This document shows, in pieces, positions 1 to 10,339 of a stretch of DNA of 64,000 nt (its first letter is position 1; every line of letters begins with the position of its first letter). The stretch spans positions 46,596,309 through 46,660,308 of the forward strand of contig JACMZG010001870.1 of NCBI GenBank assembly GCA_018340805.1, in the 5' to 3' direction. Below the pieces are notes generated by a model that was given only the letters and a program-made list of their open reading frames with translations, did not search any database and was not told where the DNA came from. This DNA is from Microvelia longipes (Eukaryota; Arthropoda; Insecta; Hemiptera; Veliidae). A program made the position numbers and the translations under genes.

Positions 1-240
1 CCGTGTATTTTTTTCCGTGTATTTTTTCCTGTACTTATTTCCTTTGTACTTTTTTTCTTTACTTTTTTTCGTGTATTTTTCCCCTTCTTTTTTATTCCTG
101 TATTTTTTTCCGTGCACTTTTTCCGTGTATTTTTTTCCCTGTACCTTTTTTCCTGTACTTTTTTCCGTGTATTTTTTTCCTGTACTTTTTCCCGTGTATT
201 TTTTTCCTGTACTTTTTTCCCATGCACTTTTTTTCTGGAT
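1..240. repeat. T-rich degenerate minisatellite, about 13-bp unit
   Basis: Alternating units of the type CCGTGTATTTTTT and CCTGTACTTTTTT fill this stretch. Two reading frames stay open across it only because of the tandem structure, giving Phe/Tyr/Cys-rich translations. It starts at or before the window edge. Confidence 0.85.
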
Positions 241-984
241 TCCTTTTTTTCTGGATTCTGGAAACCACTTAGGTAGTCATTAAATTGCTTAAAACAAATA
301 ATTATTATAAAGCATCGCCTTAGGATTTTTAAGGCGTACACAATTTTTCCCTTTTACCTATACTTATAGGTAAGGAAAAGTAAAAATTATTATCTTATTT
401 TCCGGAGTAGAACTTTTGAAAATAAATTTTAATTGATTTATGGTAGGTAACCACTAAAGACTAGAGGGTGAAGCATTAATTAAAAATAACGAAAGAAAAA
501 ATCTTACTTTAAAGAAAACACTTAATTAAAATTAATTCAAAGTTATCTCTTGTTTGAGAAAAAGAAAGAAAATTAAAACTTAAACTGATTATTCTGTTTC
601 TTTTGGGTTTTAGTATTTATTTAATCTTATTTGTACTCTTGTATTGCATAAATGTGTCAAGTGTCATTTAATTGTCAGCTAAATTCGATTTTTATCAAGA
701 TGATGAAACAATTTTCTGAGATTATTTAGTAACATAAGATTGATTTATTTACGTAGAAATAATTAATTTTTACTCAACATTTTAGTGAAATTAACACATT
801 TTTATAATTAAGTAGTTGTTTACGTTAAATTTTTATTAGGAAATAATCTGTCAAAAATACAAAAGCCTTGATGCATAAGTACATATTAACCGGCAATCAT
901 TTCATAATACGCGGAAAAATGTTTTGATCAAAAATCAGTTGAACTCATAGAAATATTCAAAAGGTCAAAAATAAGCCAAAAAAA
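241..984. other. Unassigned AT-rich DNA
   Basis: No long open frame, tandem array or terminal inverted repeat was recognised here. It is AT-rich with many short A and T runs. Confidence 0.5.
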
Positions 985-1065
985 AAATATGCCCCGGCCG
1001 GGAATCTAACCTTTCAGACACTAAGCAACTGTTTTGACCCCTGAGCCAAGTAAGCTTACAAATGC
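985..1065 (-). repeat. tRNA-like segment (tRNA pseudogene or tRNA-derived SINE head)
   Basis: On the minus strand the segment contains TGGCTCAGGGG, matching the pol III A-box pattern, and about 35 bases later GGTTAGATTCC, one base from a consensus B box. I could not build a full cloverleaf by eye, so a functional tRNA is unlikely. A similar TGGCTCAG-headed segment lies near 35.6 kb, favouring a dispersed tRNA-derived repeat. Confidence 0.4.
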
Positions 1066-1285
1066 AGGGTAGCAATAATTTATACATAAACTTTAAAAAC
1101 TACAATCTCTAGGTTAACCATATAAAATCAGTTATCTGATTTCAAAAATGTCTAAATTAATATTGACGTGTTAAAACTCGATGGATGTATCCTGAGGAAT
1201 AATTTCTGAAAAGTTTATTTGAAAATTTGACTTTTTTAAGCAGTAGGGCTCTAATTTGTTAGTATTATAATGTAAGTTGTCTGTA

Positions 1286-1771
1286 AGGCGCGGTCGAATA
1301 TCCACGGCCTTCTAGAACATTGGATCACCAACAAACTTTTTTTATAACTTTTTTTCAAAATTTTCAGTAATTAGCCGGATTTGTGATAAATGAAGCCTAT
1401 TTCCGTAATCTCCACGCTCTTTTGGTTAATCTCAAAGAGTATTTACATTCACTCAACGATTTATTTTTAATCTAACTTGGTACATACATAACTACTGTTA
1501 GACGTCAATGTTAACAAATATGACATGTCAAAATATAACACAAAATATTGACGTCTAACAGTAGTGATGTATGTACCAAGTTAGATTAAAAATAAATTGT
1601 TGAGTGAATGTAAATACTCTTTGAAATTAACCAACAGAGCGTGCAGATTACGGAAATAGGCTTCATTTATCACAAATCCGGCTAATTACTGAACATTTTG
1701 AAAAAAGAGTTATAAAAAAAGTTTGTTGGTGATCCAATGTTCTAGAAGGCCGTGGATATTCGACCGCGCCT
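1286..1771. mobile_element. Family F palindromic element, copy 1
   Basis: The left end begins AGGCGCGGTCGAATATCCAC and the right end is its reverse complement. The two arms, each about 240 bp, are near-perfect inverted repeats along almost their whole length and meet near 1525. The element is bounded by TA on both sides, as expected for Tc1/mariner-type insertion. There is no coding capacity. Other copies are at 19632, 36969 (truncated), 54987 and 56791. Confidence 0.85.
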
Positions 1772-1775
1772 TATA

Positions 1776-1885
1776 CTGATTCCTGCAATGACGTCACTGC
1801 CGGGCTATAACCTAATATGTCAAAAAAATTGTTTTTATTCATAAAAACCCTCCAATTGAATCACCTTATAAACTCTATCAGCTTG
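1776..1885 (+). repeat. Family J dispersed repeat (TGCAATGACGTCA motif)
   Basis: A segment with CTGCAATGACGTCA followed by a pyrimidine-rich part and TTGAATCACCTTATAAA also occurs near 36.2 kb and 46.6 kb, and inverted near 45.9 kb. It is non-coding and of unknown class. Confidence 0.55.
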
Positions 1886-2232
1886 GATTTTCATAAAATA
1901 AAATGTTTACGTTTTAGCAAATCTTTATTATGATATACGGGAGTTCGGCCCGTAGACGTTCGCAGCCACGTTATTTTTGTATAATTTGATGTTTTATTGT
2001 TATTTGTGTTACATGGCATTTTGCCATGTATTTAACAAATTTTCGTCGCCTCGCCTCTTTGGCCCGCGGAGTGAGCCTATGTGGCCTATCTTACACCCGC
2101 TGTATAATAGAAGAAACCCTGTTTTTACACATTGGTTATGACGTCATAAAACCCCACGATTTAGAAAAACCCACTGCAATGACTCAGGAGGGAATCACAA
2201 AAATTTAAGAAGTCGTCTAATCAAGCTAATAA
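1886..2232. other. Unassigned DNA with a short open frame
   Basis: A 60-codon frame (2026-2208, plus) shows no recognisable domain or family resemblance and has no supporting context. I see no promoter, splice or repeat structure I would defend. Confidence 0.4.
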
Positions 2233-2330
2233 TTACCTCGTCTACACGATGTGTTGAACACCTATATTGTTTTTTGGGTTGAACCCCGCAAACGTTTACA
2301 CGGAAGGGTTTCAACCCGGGATTCAACATC

Positions 2331-3775
2331 TTTTTTTTTTTTTATTAAATATTCTTTATTTTTTAAAATTACATATTTTACAATAATTAATGTGTTCATT
2401 ATAAAGTACCTCTCGCATGAGGTCTTGAAAAAGACCTGCGCCGTGAGAGGGAAATCTACGCAACTTTTCTCTCTACATTCTCTTCTTTATAAGAATATTA
2501 TTTTATTTTTTATTGGTAATTTATAACTTATTTAGATAGAAATAAAAATAAAATATATTTAAAAATAAAGATAGTAATTATAATTTATAAGTTTTATAAA
2601 ATATTGTCATAGGTTAATTATTCTAATAATTTTATGATTTTTTAAACAGGTTAGTGATAAGATTCAGGTAATTATATTAGGTTAGTGATAAGTTGTAGTA
2701 TTATTTACATTTATGTGGTTAGTTAGGTTAGTATGTTTGTTAGTTATAGTCATATTTTTAGCGTTTTGATTTCTTGTGAAGAATTTTGGCTTTTATTTTT
2801 AATTAGTGTTTTGTCTAGGTCGTTTAGTAAGTGCTGTTTGACTGTCTGTTTAAAAGTTTCTATTTTACTAATTTGTTTAATTTCTGTAGGTAAGTTGTTG
2901 TGAAGTAGAGCAGCTTGGTACATCCAGTGTCTTTGTCCTGCAGAGGTTTTCCTGTATGTAGTCCGTAGAGTCTTTGAGTCTCAGTCCTTGTAGTTCTTCC
3001 GTGACTCACTGTAAGTAGTGTATGTTTGCCAGTCTTAATTCTCTGTTCAAGCAAGTATAGTCAAATAGTTTTGAATCGGGAGTATGTTAAGTTTTCTGTA
3101 GAGTGGAATACTATGTTCTGTCATATTTTTCTTCAGTAACGTCTTTATTAAAAGTTTTTTGTGTAATGAAGACCTGGGTTTTAACTGTTTGAGAGGCTGC
3201 TCCCCATGCTAAAATACCATATTGTAATATAGATTCAACTAATCCATAGTACACAGCTTTCATTTGATTTATAGTACAGAAGTCCCTTAGCTTTCTAAAT
3301 ATGTAAACAATTTGTCGAAGTCTAGTTGTTAGTATAGTCAAGTGAGGTTTCCAGTTTAGATGTTGGTCTATAGTAATGCCTAAATATTTGGCAGTTTTAG
3401 CTTTCCTTATTTCAGGGCATGTACACGTTGTATTACTTCTTGAAGAAGCTCTACATTGTAGGGAATGGATTTTTAATGTTTCGATGTCAGGTTGTCCAGT
3501 CGAATACAGTGAGAATGTTAGAAAAATGGTTTTGTTAGTACTTAAGGTAAGTTCGTTATCGTCTAGCCAAGTCTTAATGTCGGTGAGGCTGTTTTCTATT
3601 ACTTGTCTAGTGTCCGTAAATGAGTTTGTCGATGCTAGTACTAGTGCGTCATCTGCAAAGCATATTATTTTTACATTTTTACAGGCGTCAAATAAGTCAT
3701 TTACGTGGATAAGGAAAAGATATGGTCCGAGACATGTTCCTTGAGGAATAGAATATTCAGAGGTAAAGCTCTGAA
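2331..3775 (-). mobile_element. 5'-truncated non-LTR retrotransposon (LINE), copy R1
   Basis: On the minus strand a degraded reverse-transcriptase C-terminal region runs from about 3775 to 2813, followed by a 3' UTR and a poly-A tail (poly-T at 2331-2345 on the plus strand). The 3' UTR holds a hairpin with arms AGGTCTT and AAGACCT near 2420. The same UTR and the same protein C-terminus recur at 24.2-25.1 kb, so this is a dispersed family. The element is 5'-truncated, the usual outcome of target-primed reverse transcription. Confidence 0.8.
2813..3775 (-). pseudogene. Reverse-transcriptase remnant of LINE R1
   Basis: The minus strand encodes, with frameshifts and stops, the later conserved blocks of a non-LTR reverse transcriptase. 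SIPQGTCLGPYLFLIHVND near 3680-3760 matches the conserved PQG-xxLGP block. FADDALVLAS near 3640 carries the catalytic FADD. A segment near 3200 containing YGILAWG corresponds to the thumb and connection region. NLPTEIKQISKIETFKQTV near 2850 is the typical LINE C-terminus. The fingers, endonuclease and ORF1 are missing. It is a dead copy; the clade cannot be set by eye. Confidence 0.8.
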
Positions 3776-3783
3776 TATTCTAT
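3748..3783. repeat. Short perfect palindrome at the LINE R1 truncation point
   Basis: Two 15-base arms, ATAGAATATTCAGAG and its reverse complement, are separated by GTAAAG. The left arm overlaps LINE coding sequence and the right arm lies beyond the truncation, so this probably records a foldback event when the 5' end of the copy was made. Confidence 0.7.
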
Positions 3784-4064
3784 ACTGTAAAAAATCTATA
3801 TTATATATTATATATCTAATTATATATTCTGAAAAATCTATACTGTAATTAAAAGTTATAACCTCTCCTCAGTGGTTATCCTATTGTATCTATAAGTAAA
3901 TAAAAATAAATAAATCGTTTATTTGTATATAAATACCTGTTTACAAAGGTTAAATTACAAATTATAAATAAATAAAATAATATATATTGACCATTTGTGT
4001 CGCATATATAAGTCAAAAATATAAGTTTTTTCATATTAAGTTATTTCTGTTTTTATTTAAATAT

Positions 4065-4389
4065 CAAAGAGATATATACTTGAGAGGGCATGTCCTATCT
4101 CAATACATTGAGATGCCTAAAACATCATTTTGGGCTCTCAGTGGCTCTGTGTAATCTCAATGAAACCTCCTTCAAGAGTGAGTTAAGGTTATAATAAATC
4201 AATTCATTTCGGCTTCCCGTACGTTGCTTGAGTTTTGATTTTGTAATTTTAACGTTCTACTATATAGGTTATTGTGATTTGGTACTGTTTGTTTGATTAT
4301 ATTTATCGAAGGTGGTCAGGTTACTTTTTCGATGTTTCAAAATTTCAAAATTTAACCTATAGGGCCCCTCTAGTAATAATATCTTTATG
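4065..4389 (+). mobile_element. Family A non-autonomous element, copy A1
   Basis: About 320 bp with imperfect inverted termini: left CAAAGAGATATATACT, right TAATAATATCTTTATG. The family consensus left end is CATAGAGATATATACTAGAG. Interior landmarks shared by all copies are an AATACATTGAGA motif, CTCAGGGGCTCTGTGTAA and GGTGGTCAGGTTAC. It is non-coding. Its left flank TTAAATAT (4057-4064) is not repeated at its own right end but at the right end of the next A copy. Confidence 0.85.
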
Positions 4390-4417
4390 CATCACGACCA
4401 AAGCAAATTGTTGGACA

Positions 4418-4738
4418 CATAGAGATATATACTAGAGGGGACATAGCCTATCTTAATACAATACATTGAGAGACCTGGAATTTTTTCAGGGCTCTCAGGG
4501 GCTCTGTGTAACCTCATTGAAACCTCCTCTACGAGTAAGTTAAGGTTATATCAAATCAATCGTTGTCGGCTTTTCCCGCATTTTTTGGGTTTTGTTTTCT
4601 ATTATAAACGTTGTATTATATAAATCTCTGCATTTTTTAATGTTTATTTATCATATCAATACTCAAGGGTGGTCAGGTTACTTTTTTGATGTTTCAAAAT
4701 TCAACCTATAGGGCCCCTCTAGTAATAATATCTCTATG
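4418..4738 (+). mobile_element. Family A element, copy A1b
   Basis: A full-length A element in the same orientation as the preceding copy, 28 bp downstream. Its right flank, 4739-4746, is TTAAATAT, an exact match to the left flank of copy A1, so the pair appears to share one 8-bp TSD. Confidence 0.85.
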
Positions 4739-4916
4739 TTAAATATAGTCTATTCTTAAACATAATTATATACTTTTATTACTTCATTTAGTATTGGCAG
4801 ACATTTGTAAATCACATTTTAGTTAAATTGAATGATAATGAATAAATAAAACCGAGAAAATAAACCAAAAATTGTTATAAAAATACAAACAAAACCGAAC
4901 TGTAAAAATTGTAGAG

Positions 4917-5249
4917 CATAAAATATTATTACCAGAGGGGCTCTATTGGTTGAATTTTGAAACATCAAAAAAGTAACCTGACCACCTTCGCTAAAAATAT
5001 AATCAAATAATCAGTATAAAATTACAATAACTTATATAGAAGGAGGTTAAAAATACAAATCAAAACACGAAAAAAGGGCTGAAAGCCGAAAACAATTGAT
5101 TTATAATTATCTTAACTCACTCTTGAAGGAGGTTTTAATGAGGTTACACAGAGCTCCTGAGAGCCCCAAACAATGTTCCAGGTCTCTCAATGCATTGAAA
5201 TTGGCTATGTATATATCTTGTATATATCCCCCTCTTGTATATCTCTATG
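4917..5249 (-). mobile_element. Family A element, copy A1c
   Basis: A full-length A element in reverse orientation. Flanks TTGTAGAG (4909-4916) and CTGTAGAG (5250-5257) agree at 7 of 8 positions, consistent with a decayed 8-bp TSD. A 66-codon open frame within it is a by-product of the repeat. Confidence 0.8.
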
Positions 5250-5257
5250 CTGTAGAG

Positions 5258-5814
5258 TATATACAAGATGGAACTGATAAAGATGTTTATAAATAAAATA
5301 ATTTTAAATAATACTTAAATCTAAATAAAGATCGATATTTTCTTAGGGGATATTTATTTTGGTAGGTTGGCCATTCTTCAAAATCAACATGATTTGCAAT
5401 TATTCGTTTCTGTTTTGTGTTCTACTTAGTATTTTGAATATTTTTAAAAACATGAATTATTCTTTCCTTAATTTGTGTCCGATATTTATAATTATTTATA
5501 ACTGCTTTAACCTACAAATTAGTGTTTTTATTAAACGGGGCATATGCGGCAAGGAACAGAAAAACACTGCTCTTATGAGAAGTCGAAGAACCAATATCAG
5601 CGTTTTTTACTGGAAACTGCGACTTAAATTTAAGCTAAAGAATAATTTTATTTTACCAATAAAGTTTCGACAGCAGATAGCATAATGCTGTTAAATCAAT
5701 ATTTTGATTAAATATCATAAGGAAAAGGTAAATAAATTCATAATAAAAATTCTTATGTTTATTAAATAACCAAAGAAATTGAAAGCAATAATAATTATTA
5801 AAATAACCTTACTT
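5258..5814. other. Unassigned AT-rich DNA, probably O-element interior
   Basis: A 108-codon open frame (5359-5685, plus) lies here. Its translation is rich in Phe, Ile, Asn and Leu, has no recognisable domain, and looks like AT-biased chance coding. No other structure was seen. Confidence 0.4.
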
Positions 5815-6229
5815 AGACACCGGGTTCAACCGCGATAAGTGTCTACACGACACATTATCGGGATTCAACCTGCAAATTATTGGTGTCGATATCGGTGATC
5901 AACGCCGTGTTGAATCCCCGTCTACACGCAGTAAAATCGGTGTTTAGGATTCAACCAGGTGCTCTACCCAGTGTTCAAAACATCGTGTAGACGAGGTAAC
6001 TATAACCTCTTAGTCTACTAAACCCTTTTTAGTCTATTCTCCCTGACTATAACCTTGTCATACTATTTTTAGTTAACAAATGTTCAGATTCAAATATTAT
6101 CATCAGCATTAGTTTCGGGTAAAGTGATATATAAACCAAGTAGGGAAACTCCTATCCTGACACATGTAAAAAAATTCAGACCTGCCCGATCAGCTGATAG
6201 CTGGCATAAAAATAAAAAATAGCTAAAAT

Positions 6230-7455
6230 CATAGAGATATATACTAGAGGGGGCATATAGCCTATCTTAATACATTGAGAGGCCTGAAACATTTTTGTGG
6301 GGCTCTCAGGGGCTCTGTGTAATCTCATTGAAACCTCCTCCAGGAGGAAGTTAAGGTAATAATTGATCAATTGTTTTCGGCTTCCCGCAGATTGTTTGTG
6401 TTGTGATTTGTATTTTAAACATTCTACTATATAATTTACTGTTTTTTTGTTCTGTTTATTTGATGAAAATAATAAGCGAAGGTGGTCAGGTTACTTTTTC
6501 GATCTTTCAAAATTCAACCAATAGGTCCCCTCTAGTAATATATCTCTATGCGTGCCGTTCCGTGCTCACAGGTCAGTATGCGTTTAGACCTCGGGCTGTT
6601 AACGAACTTCTATTTATTACGTAAGTAATTAATGTAATATTACTCAAATTTACTAAATTAACTTTCTAATTAGGTCAACGGTTAACTTCCAATACGTTTC
6701 TAAATTTTAATTTCATTGATTGATTTTAATCAATCAAGTAAATTGATGTGAAATCTTTTCATTATTTAAATTTCAAACTTTTGGGGTTACTTAAAAGAAT
6801 AACGAAGCTATAGAAAATGCAAGTCACTTTGGACTCATTAAGTTTTGATCGGTCAAGTTTTGAATTCATCAAAATGAGTTATTTATATGAAAATAACCTA
6901 TAAGGTCCTAATAAAGCATGATTGATAGAAAAAGTTTTATGTCCCGCGTCTTACGATAGGGAGGTTTACTTAAACGTCTTTGGTTGTCTTAAATGCTGGT
7001 TGTTTTCCCTTTAATTTTGTCTAATTCGTGCGAATAAGTATTAAAATAAAATAAATCGAATGAGCTTATTATTAATGCAAAATAAAATTCCCGACGTTAT
7101 AATTTTAAAATATCGTATGATTTGAAACTATATTTAAAGGGAATTAAAACTTTGGGATAAGTTAGATTAACTTATTAATAAAAATATGATCTCATTAAGG
7201 TCCGACTTTTCAGACCTCTTCTACATGTTTGATATGCGCAGATTGTCACGTCAGACCTCTATTTGTGGGTTCGATTTAATCGTTAAGTTATACCTTTGTT
7301 ATTTTTACTTGGTCATTGTTGTTTTTTTTTTGTAATCAGTTACTGTAATTTTGTACTGATAATTTTATTTTATTTATAAGCGAAGGTGTTCAGGTTACTT
7401 TTACGGTGTTTCAAAATTGAAACTATAGGGCCCCTCTAGTAATAATTTCTCTAAG
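6230..7455 (+). mobile_element. Composite family-A insertion with about 790 bp of cargo
   Basis: The left edge is a full A element (6230-6550) and the right edge the right third of a second A element (about 7338-7455), same orientation. The flanks GCTAAAAT (6222-6229) and GCTAAATT (7456-7463) match at 7 of 8 bases. An uninterrupted E relative at 54.4 kb reads straight across this point. The whole block therefore seems to have inserted as one unit. The cargo has no long open frame. Confidence 0.65.
6551..7337. other. Non-coding cargo between two family-A ends
   Basis: AT-rich, without recognisable coding, tandem repeat or inverted termini. It does not resemble other parts of the window. Confidence 0.5.
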
Positions 7456-8175
7456 GCTAAATTAGAATAACTGCGCATGCGTCTTTCGGATTTAGGTATT
7501 TTTATTTAATTTTATTGGCAAACCTGATAACATTAGGAGTTTTACTTTTTATCGTGTTTCTTACGTTAATATGTTCGTGATAGTTTAATAATTTTGTATT
7601 AAATCTTGTGAAATAATTGTTAAATAAATCAGTTAAAGAAAAAGAGAAAATATAGTAAAGGTAAAGTACATGTTTTTATTAAAATGTTGAAGAACATCCA
7701 GACGACAATGTATTGCCTTAAATATAACTTAAAATTGCGATTGTTTTTATTATATTCAAAAATGTTTAGTTAAAGTTGTAAAATTACTAATTACAATTAA
7801 TATTTGAAAGGGAAAAAGCAAATATTACTCGCAAAAATGAACTAAGTTAATTAGTGAACTCGAAAAAAAGTTTAATTACCCGCTCGTTTTAAGTAATTAA
7901 AAAAACCTAGTATTTCAAGATTCGCACTTAAACCTCTATCGGATGTGACAAAACGTATTTCTAACACAAATTATTAACATTTTATACTAAAATGTAGAAA
8001 TAAATGCAATAAAAACAAAAATTTGAGTACCGTAAATAGTTTGTTTACATTTACGCCCATAGGAAAATTTTAGCCAACTCCCTGGTGGACAAAATGTGAA
8101 CTACATGCCAGGTCTGACAGGAATCTTGTTAGTTTCCCTACTTGGTTTATATATTACTTTAGTTCCGGGTTTATC

Positions 8176-8290
8176 GATTGAAATACATACACTAATACAT
8201 ACCAATACATATTAATACATACTAATACATACTAATACATACTAATACATACTAATTCATACTAATACATACTAATACATACATACACTA
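8176..8290. repeat. 10-bp tandem repeat (ACTAATACAT)n
   Basis: About ten units of ACTAATACAT with a few substitutions, starting just outside the right end of element E1. Confidence 0.9.
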
Positions 8291-8345
8291 AAAAATTAAA
8301 ACAAATCACGTTTTTTACTAAAAAAAATTGAAAATTTAGGAATAG

Positions 8346-8530
8346 GCACCACTAAGCGGCCTTCAGCGCTTAGTGGTCTTCTTGTCTGGTAGACCACTAA
8401 GCGGCTTCAGCGCTAGTGGTCTTCTTGTCTGCAGACCACTAAGCGGCCTTCAGCGCTTAGTGGTCTTCTTGTCTGGCAGACCACTAAGCGGCCTTCAGCG
8501 CTTAGTGGTCTTCTTGTCTGGTAGACTACT
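8346..8530. repeat. Tandem array of 45-bp hairpin units
   Basis: About four copies of a unit containing CCACTAAGCG, a GCCTTCAG spacer, and CGCTTAGTGG, then TCTTCTTGTCTGG. The 10-bp arms are perfectly self-complementary in most units, so each unit can fold into a stem-loop or cruciform. It is GC-richer than its surroundings. One plus-strand frame is open through it because 45 is a multiple of three. Confidence 0.85.
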
Positions 8531-9547
8531 TGGCCTTCGACTGCTAAGAGGTCCAAGGTCTCTTGTTTTAATACTCGTCAGACTTCAGACTAGGTTCTTT
8601 ACTCGTCCCCTTTCCTTATTCTGAGGCATAGACATATGTATACTAGAGGGGGAAGAGCCTATCTCAATACATTGAGAGACCTGAAACATATTTTAGGGCT
8701 CTCAGGGGATCTGTGTAACCTCATTGAAACCTCCTTCAAGAGTGAATTATAACCATAGAGATATTATTACTAGAGGGGCCTTATAGGTTGAATTTTGAAA
8801 CATCGATAAAGTAACCTGACCACCTTCGCTAAAAATATAACCAAATAATCAGTACAAAATTACAGTAACTTAAATAGAAGAAGGTTAAATATACAAACCA
8901 AAACACAAACAATGTGCGGAAAGCCGAACAAATTTTTATTTTATAACCTTACCCTTAGAATAATACTATATATAGAAGGAGCACAGGACCGTAAACACAA
9001 TGTAATTCCACTGATAACACGAAAGCCGGTTGACTGTGCACTAAGTAATGCTGCCAACCTGACAACAAACATTATTTTAAATATTGTCATAAATATCTAT
9101 TAATGAAGAAAGATTGTAAAGAACAAATATATTAACTTGAAACACCTGCTGAGTATTTAATAAAACTGGTCTTAGATGGCAAAAGAGTGGCGGAATACAA
9201 GAATCTACATTTAGTTGACGAGGACTACTTTTTATATATAATTTTAATAAATACGTTAACTACAATTTAAAATGCATAAAATATTGTAATGCACCGATAT
9301 TTATATTAGTATTTTATGAATAATCAATCATTAATTGATAATAGAACATAATAATTCAGCAACCGGAAGTATTGCCAACTTTTTTTTATAAGAAAATTGT
9401 ATATTGTTAGTGTGGCAGCATTATTTATTTTATTTATTTTATTTATTTATTTATTTTTCTAAGAGTTAATACAAATACATAAAATTACAAAAGTAAAATT
9501 ACAATTGTGTCTCTGAGTCAAAATCTTAACTTAATTACAAAGAACAA

Positions 9548-10312
9548 TTATTTATAAAATCGTTTATAAAAAGCTTCCGTAATCAAATATGTTTTTATTT
9601 GCTTGGCGAATGCTGATAATACTAAGTTTTGAGTTTTAGGCTTCAGGCAATTATACATTTTAATGGCAACTATTTTAGGCGAATTAAAAGTTTTATGAAG
9701 TCTACAGTGAGGTACTATTAGCATATGGTTATATCTAGTATTATAGTTATGATTATCAATATTTCTATGGTGGTTACTTTCCGAGTGAATAAATAAAAGC
9801 AAGTTATAAATAACAAAAGATGGTAGAGTCATAAGAGAGAATTTCTTAAAATAGGGCTTACACGATTCAGAATATTGTAAGTTAAAAATTATACGCAGGG
9901 CCTTTTTTTGGAGTAGAAAAATATTTAGAGCACTGGTACTGGTTCCCCACAAGGCAGCACAATAAGACATTCTTGAAAAGAAGTAGGCGTAGTACACTGA
10001 TATCATGGTTTTTACATCCAATACTTCTGATAATTTCCTGAGTAGGAAGAGAACTGATGATAGCTTCTTTGCCAGTTGAGAAGTATGCTTCTCCCAGGTG
10101 AGTAGAGAATCCAGAGTAACTCCAAGGAGCTTCAGCGAATTCTCTCTATCTGGCGATTTCAGCGAAAATATCAACACTTGACTCTTCTCATCATTAAGTG
10201 TCAGTGAATTGGTTGAAAACCAGTCTTTAGCTCTACTTATAACTACATCTTTCTGATTCAATAGAGTCTGTCTATTGGCGTTCTTGATTAAATACGTTGT
10301 ATCGTCTGCAAA
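9548..10312 (-). pseudogene. LINE reverse transcriptase, catalytic palm, thumb and C-terminus
   Basis: The frame is open from FADDTTYL (FADD codons at 10301-10312, the catalytic aspartate pair) to a stop at 9548. It includes WFSTNSLTLNDEKSQVLIFS, LLGVTLDSLLTWEKH and VYYAYFFSRMSYCAALWG, the usual order of thumb and connection motifs after the YADD-type box. No RNase H domain follows. This is the longest surviving frame of the LINE and is broken only upstream. Confidence 0.88.
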
Positions 10313-10339
10313 TCTAATGCACCTATGGCTGAAGTCAGG

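Larger units (their letters stand above)
2234..5998. mobile_element. Family O element, heavily interrupted
   Basis: TACCTCGTCTACACGATG at the left end is mirrored by CATCGTGTAGACGAGGTA at the right end. Both termini contain repeated GGTTGAA/TTCAACC motifs. The space between is filled by a LINE 3' fragment (2331-3775) and three family-A elements. No clear target duplication was found, so two independent terminal fragments remain an alternative. Confidence 0.55.
6131..8163. mobile_element. Family E element, copy E1, with a composite A insertion
   Basis: The left terminus TAAACCAAGTAGGGAAACT is mirrored by AGTTTCCCTACTTGGTTTA at the right. Interior sequence at 7456-8120 matches the E copies at 54.4-58.6 kb, including the CACCAGGGAGTTGGCT block read on the minus strand. 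The element is interrupted by an A-ended insertion at 6230-7455. It is non-coding, with terminal repeats extending outward through an AAAGT-ATATA stretch. Confidence 0.75.

Noticed and set aside
985..1065. Functional tRNA gene
   Set aside because: A- and B-box-like sequences exist, but the B box has a mismatch and I could not form a complete cloverleaf.
3376..3744. 122-codon plus frame
   Set aside because: It is the complement of the reverse-transcriptase remnant on the minus strand, which carries the real motifs PQG and FADD.
5359..5685. 108-codon plus frame, the longest outside repeats and LINEs in the first 9 kb
   Set aside because: Composition is AT-driven (Phe, Ile, Asn, Leu), with no recognisable domain, and it lies between transposon pieces.
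2234..5998. Target-site duplication for element O
   Set aside because: Several alignments of the flanks were tried; none gave a convincing direct repeat of 3 or 8 bp.
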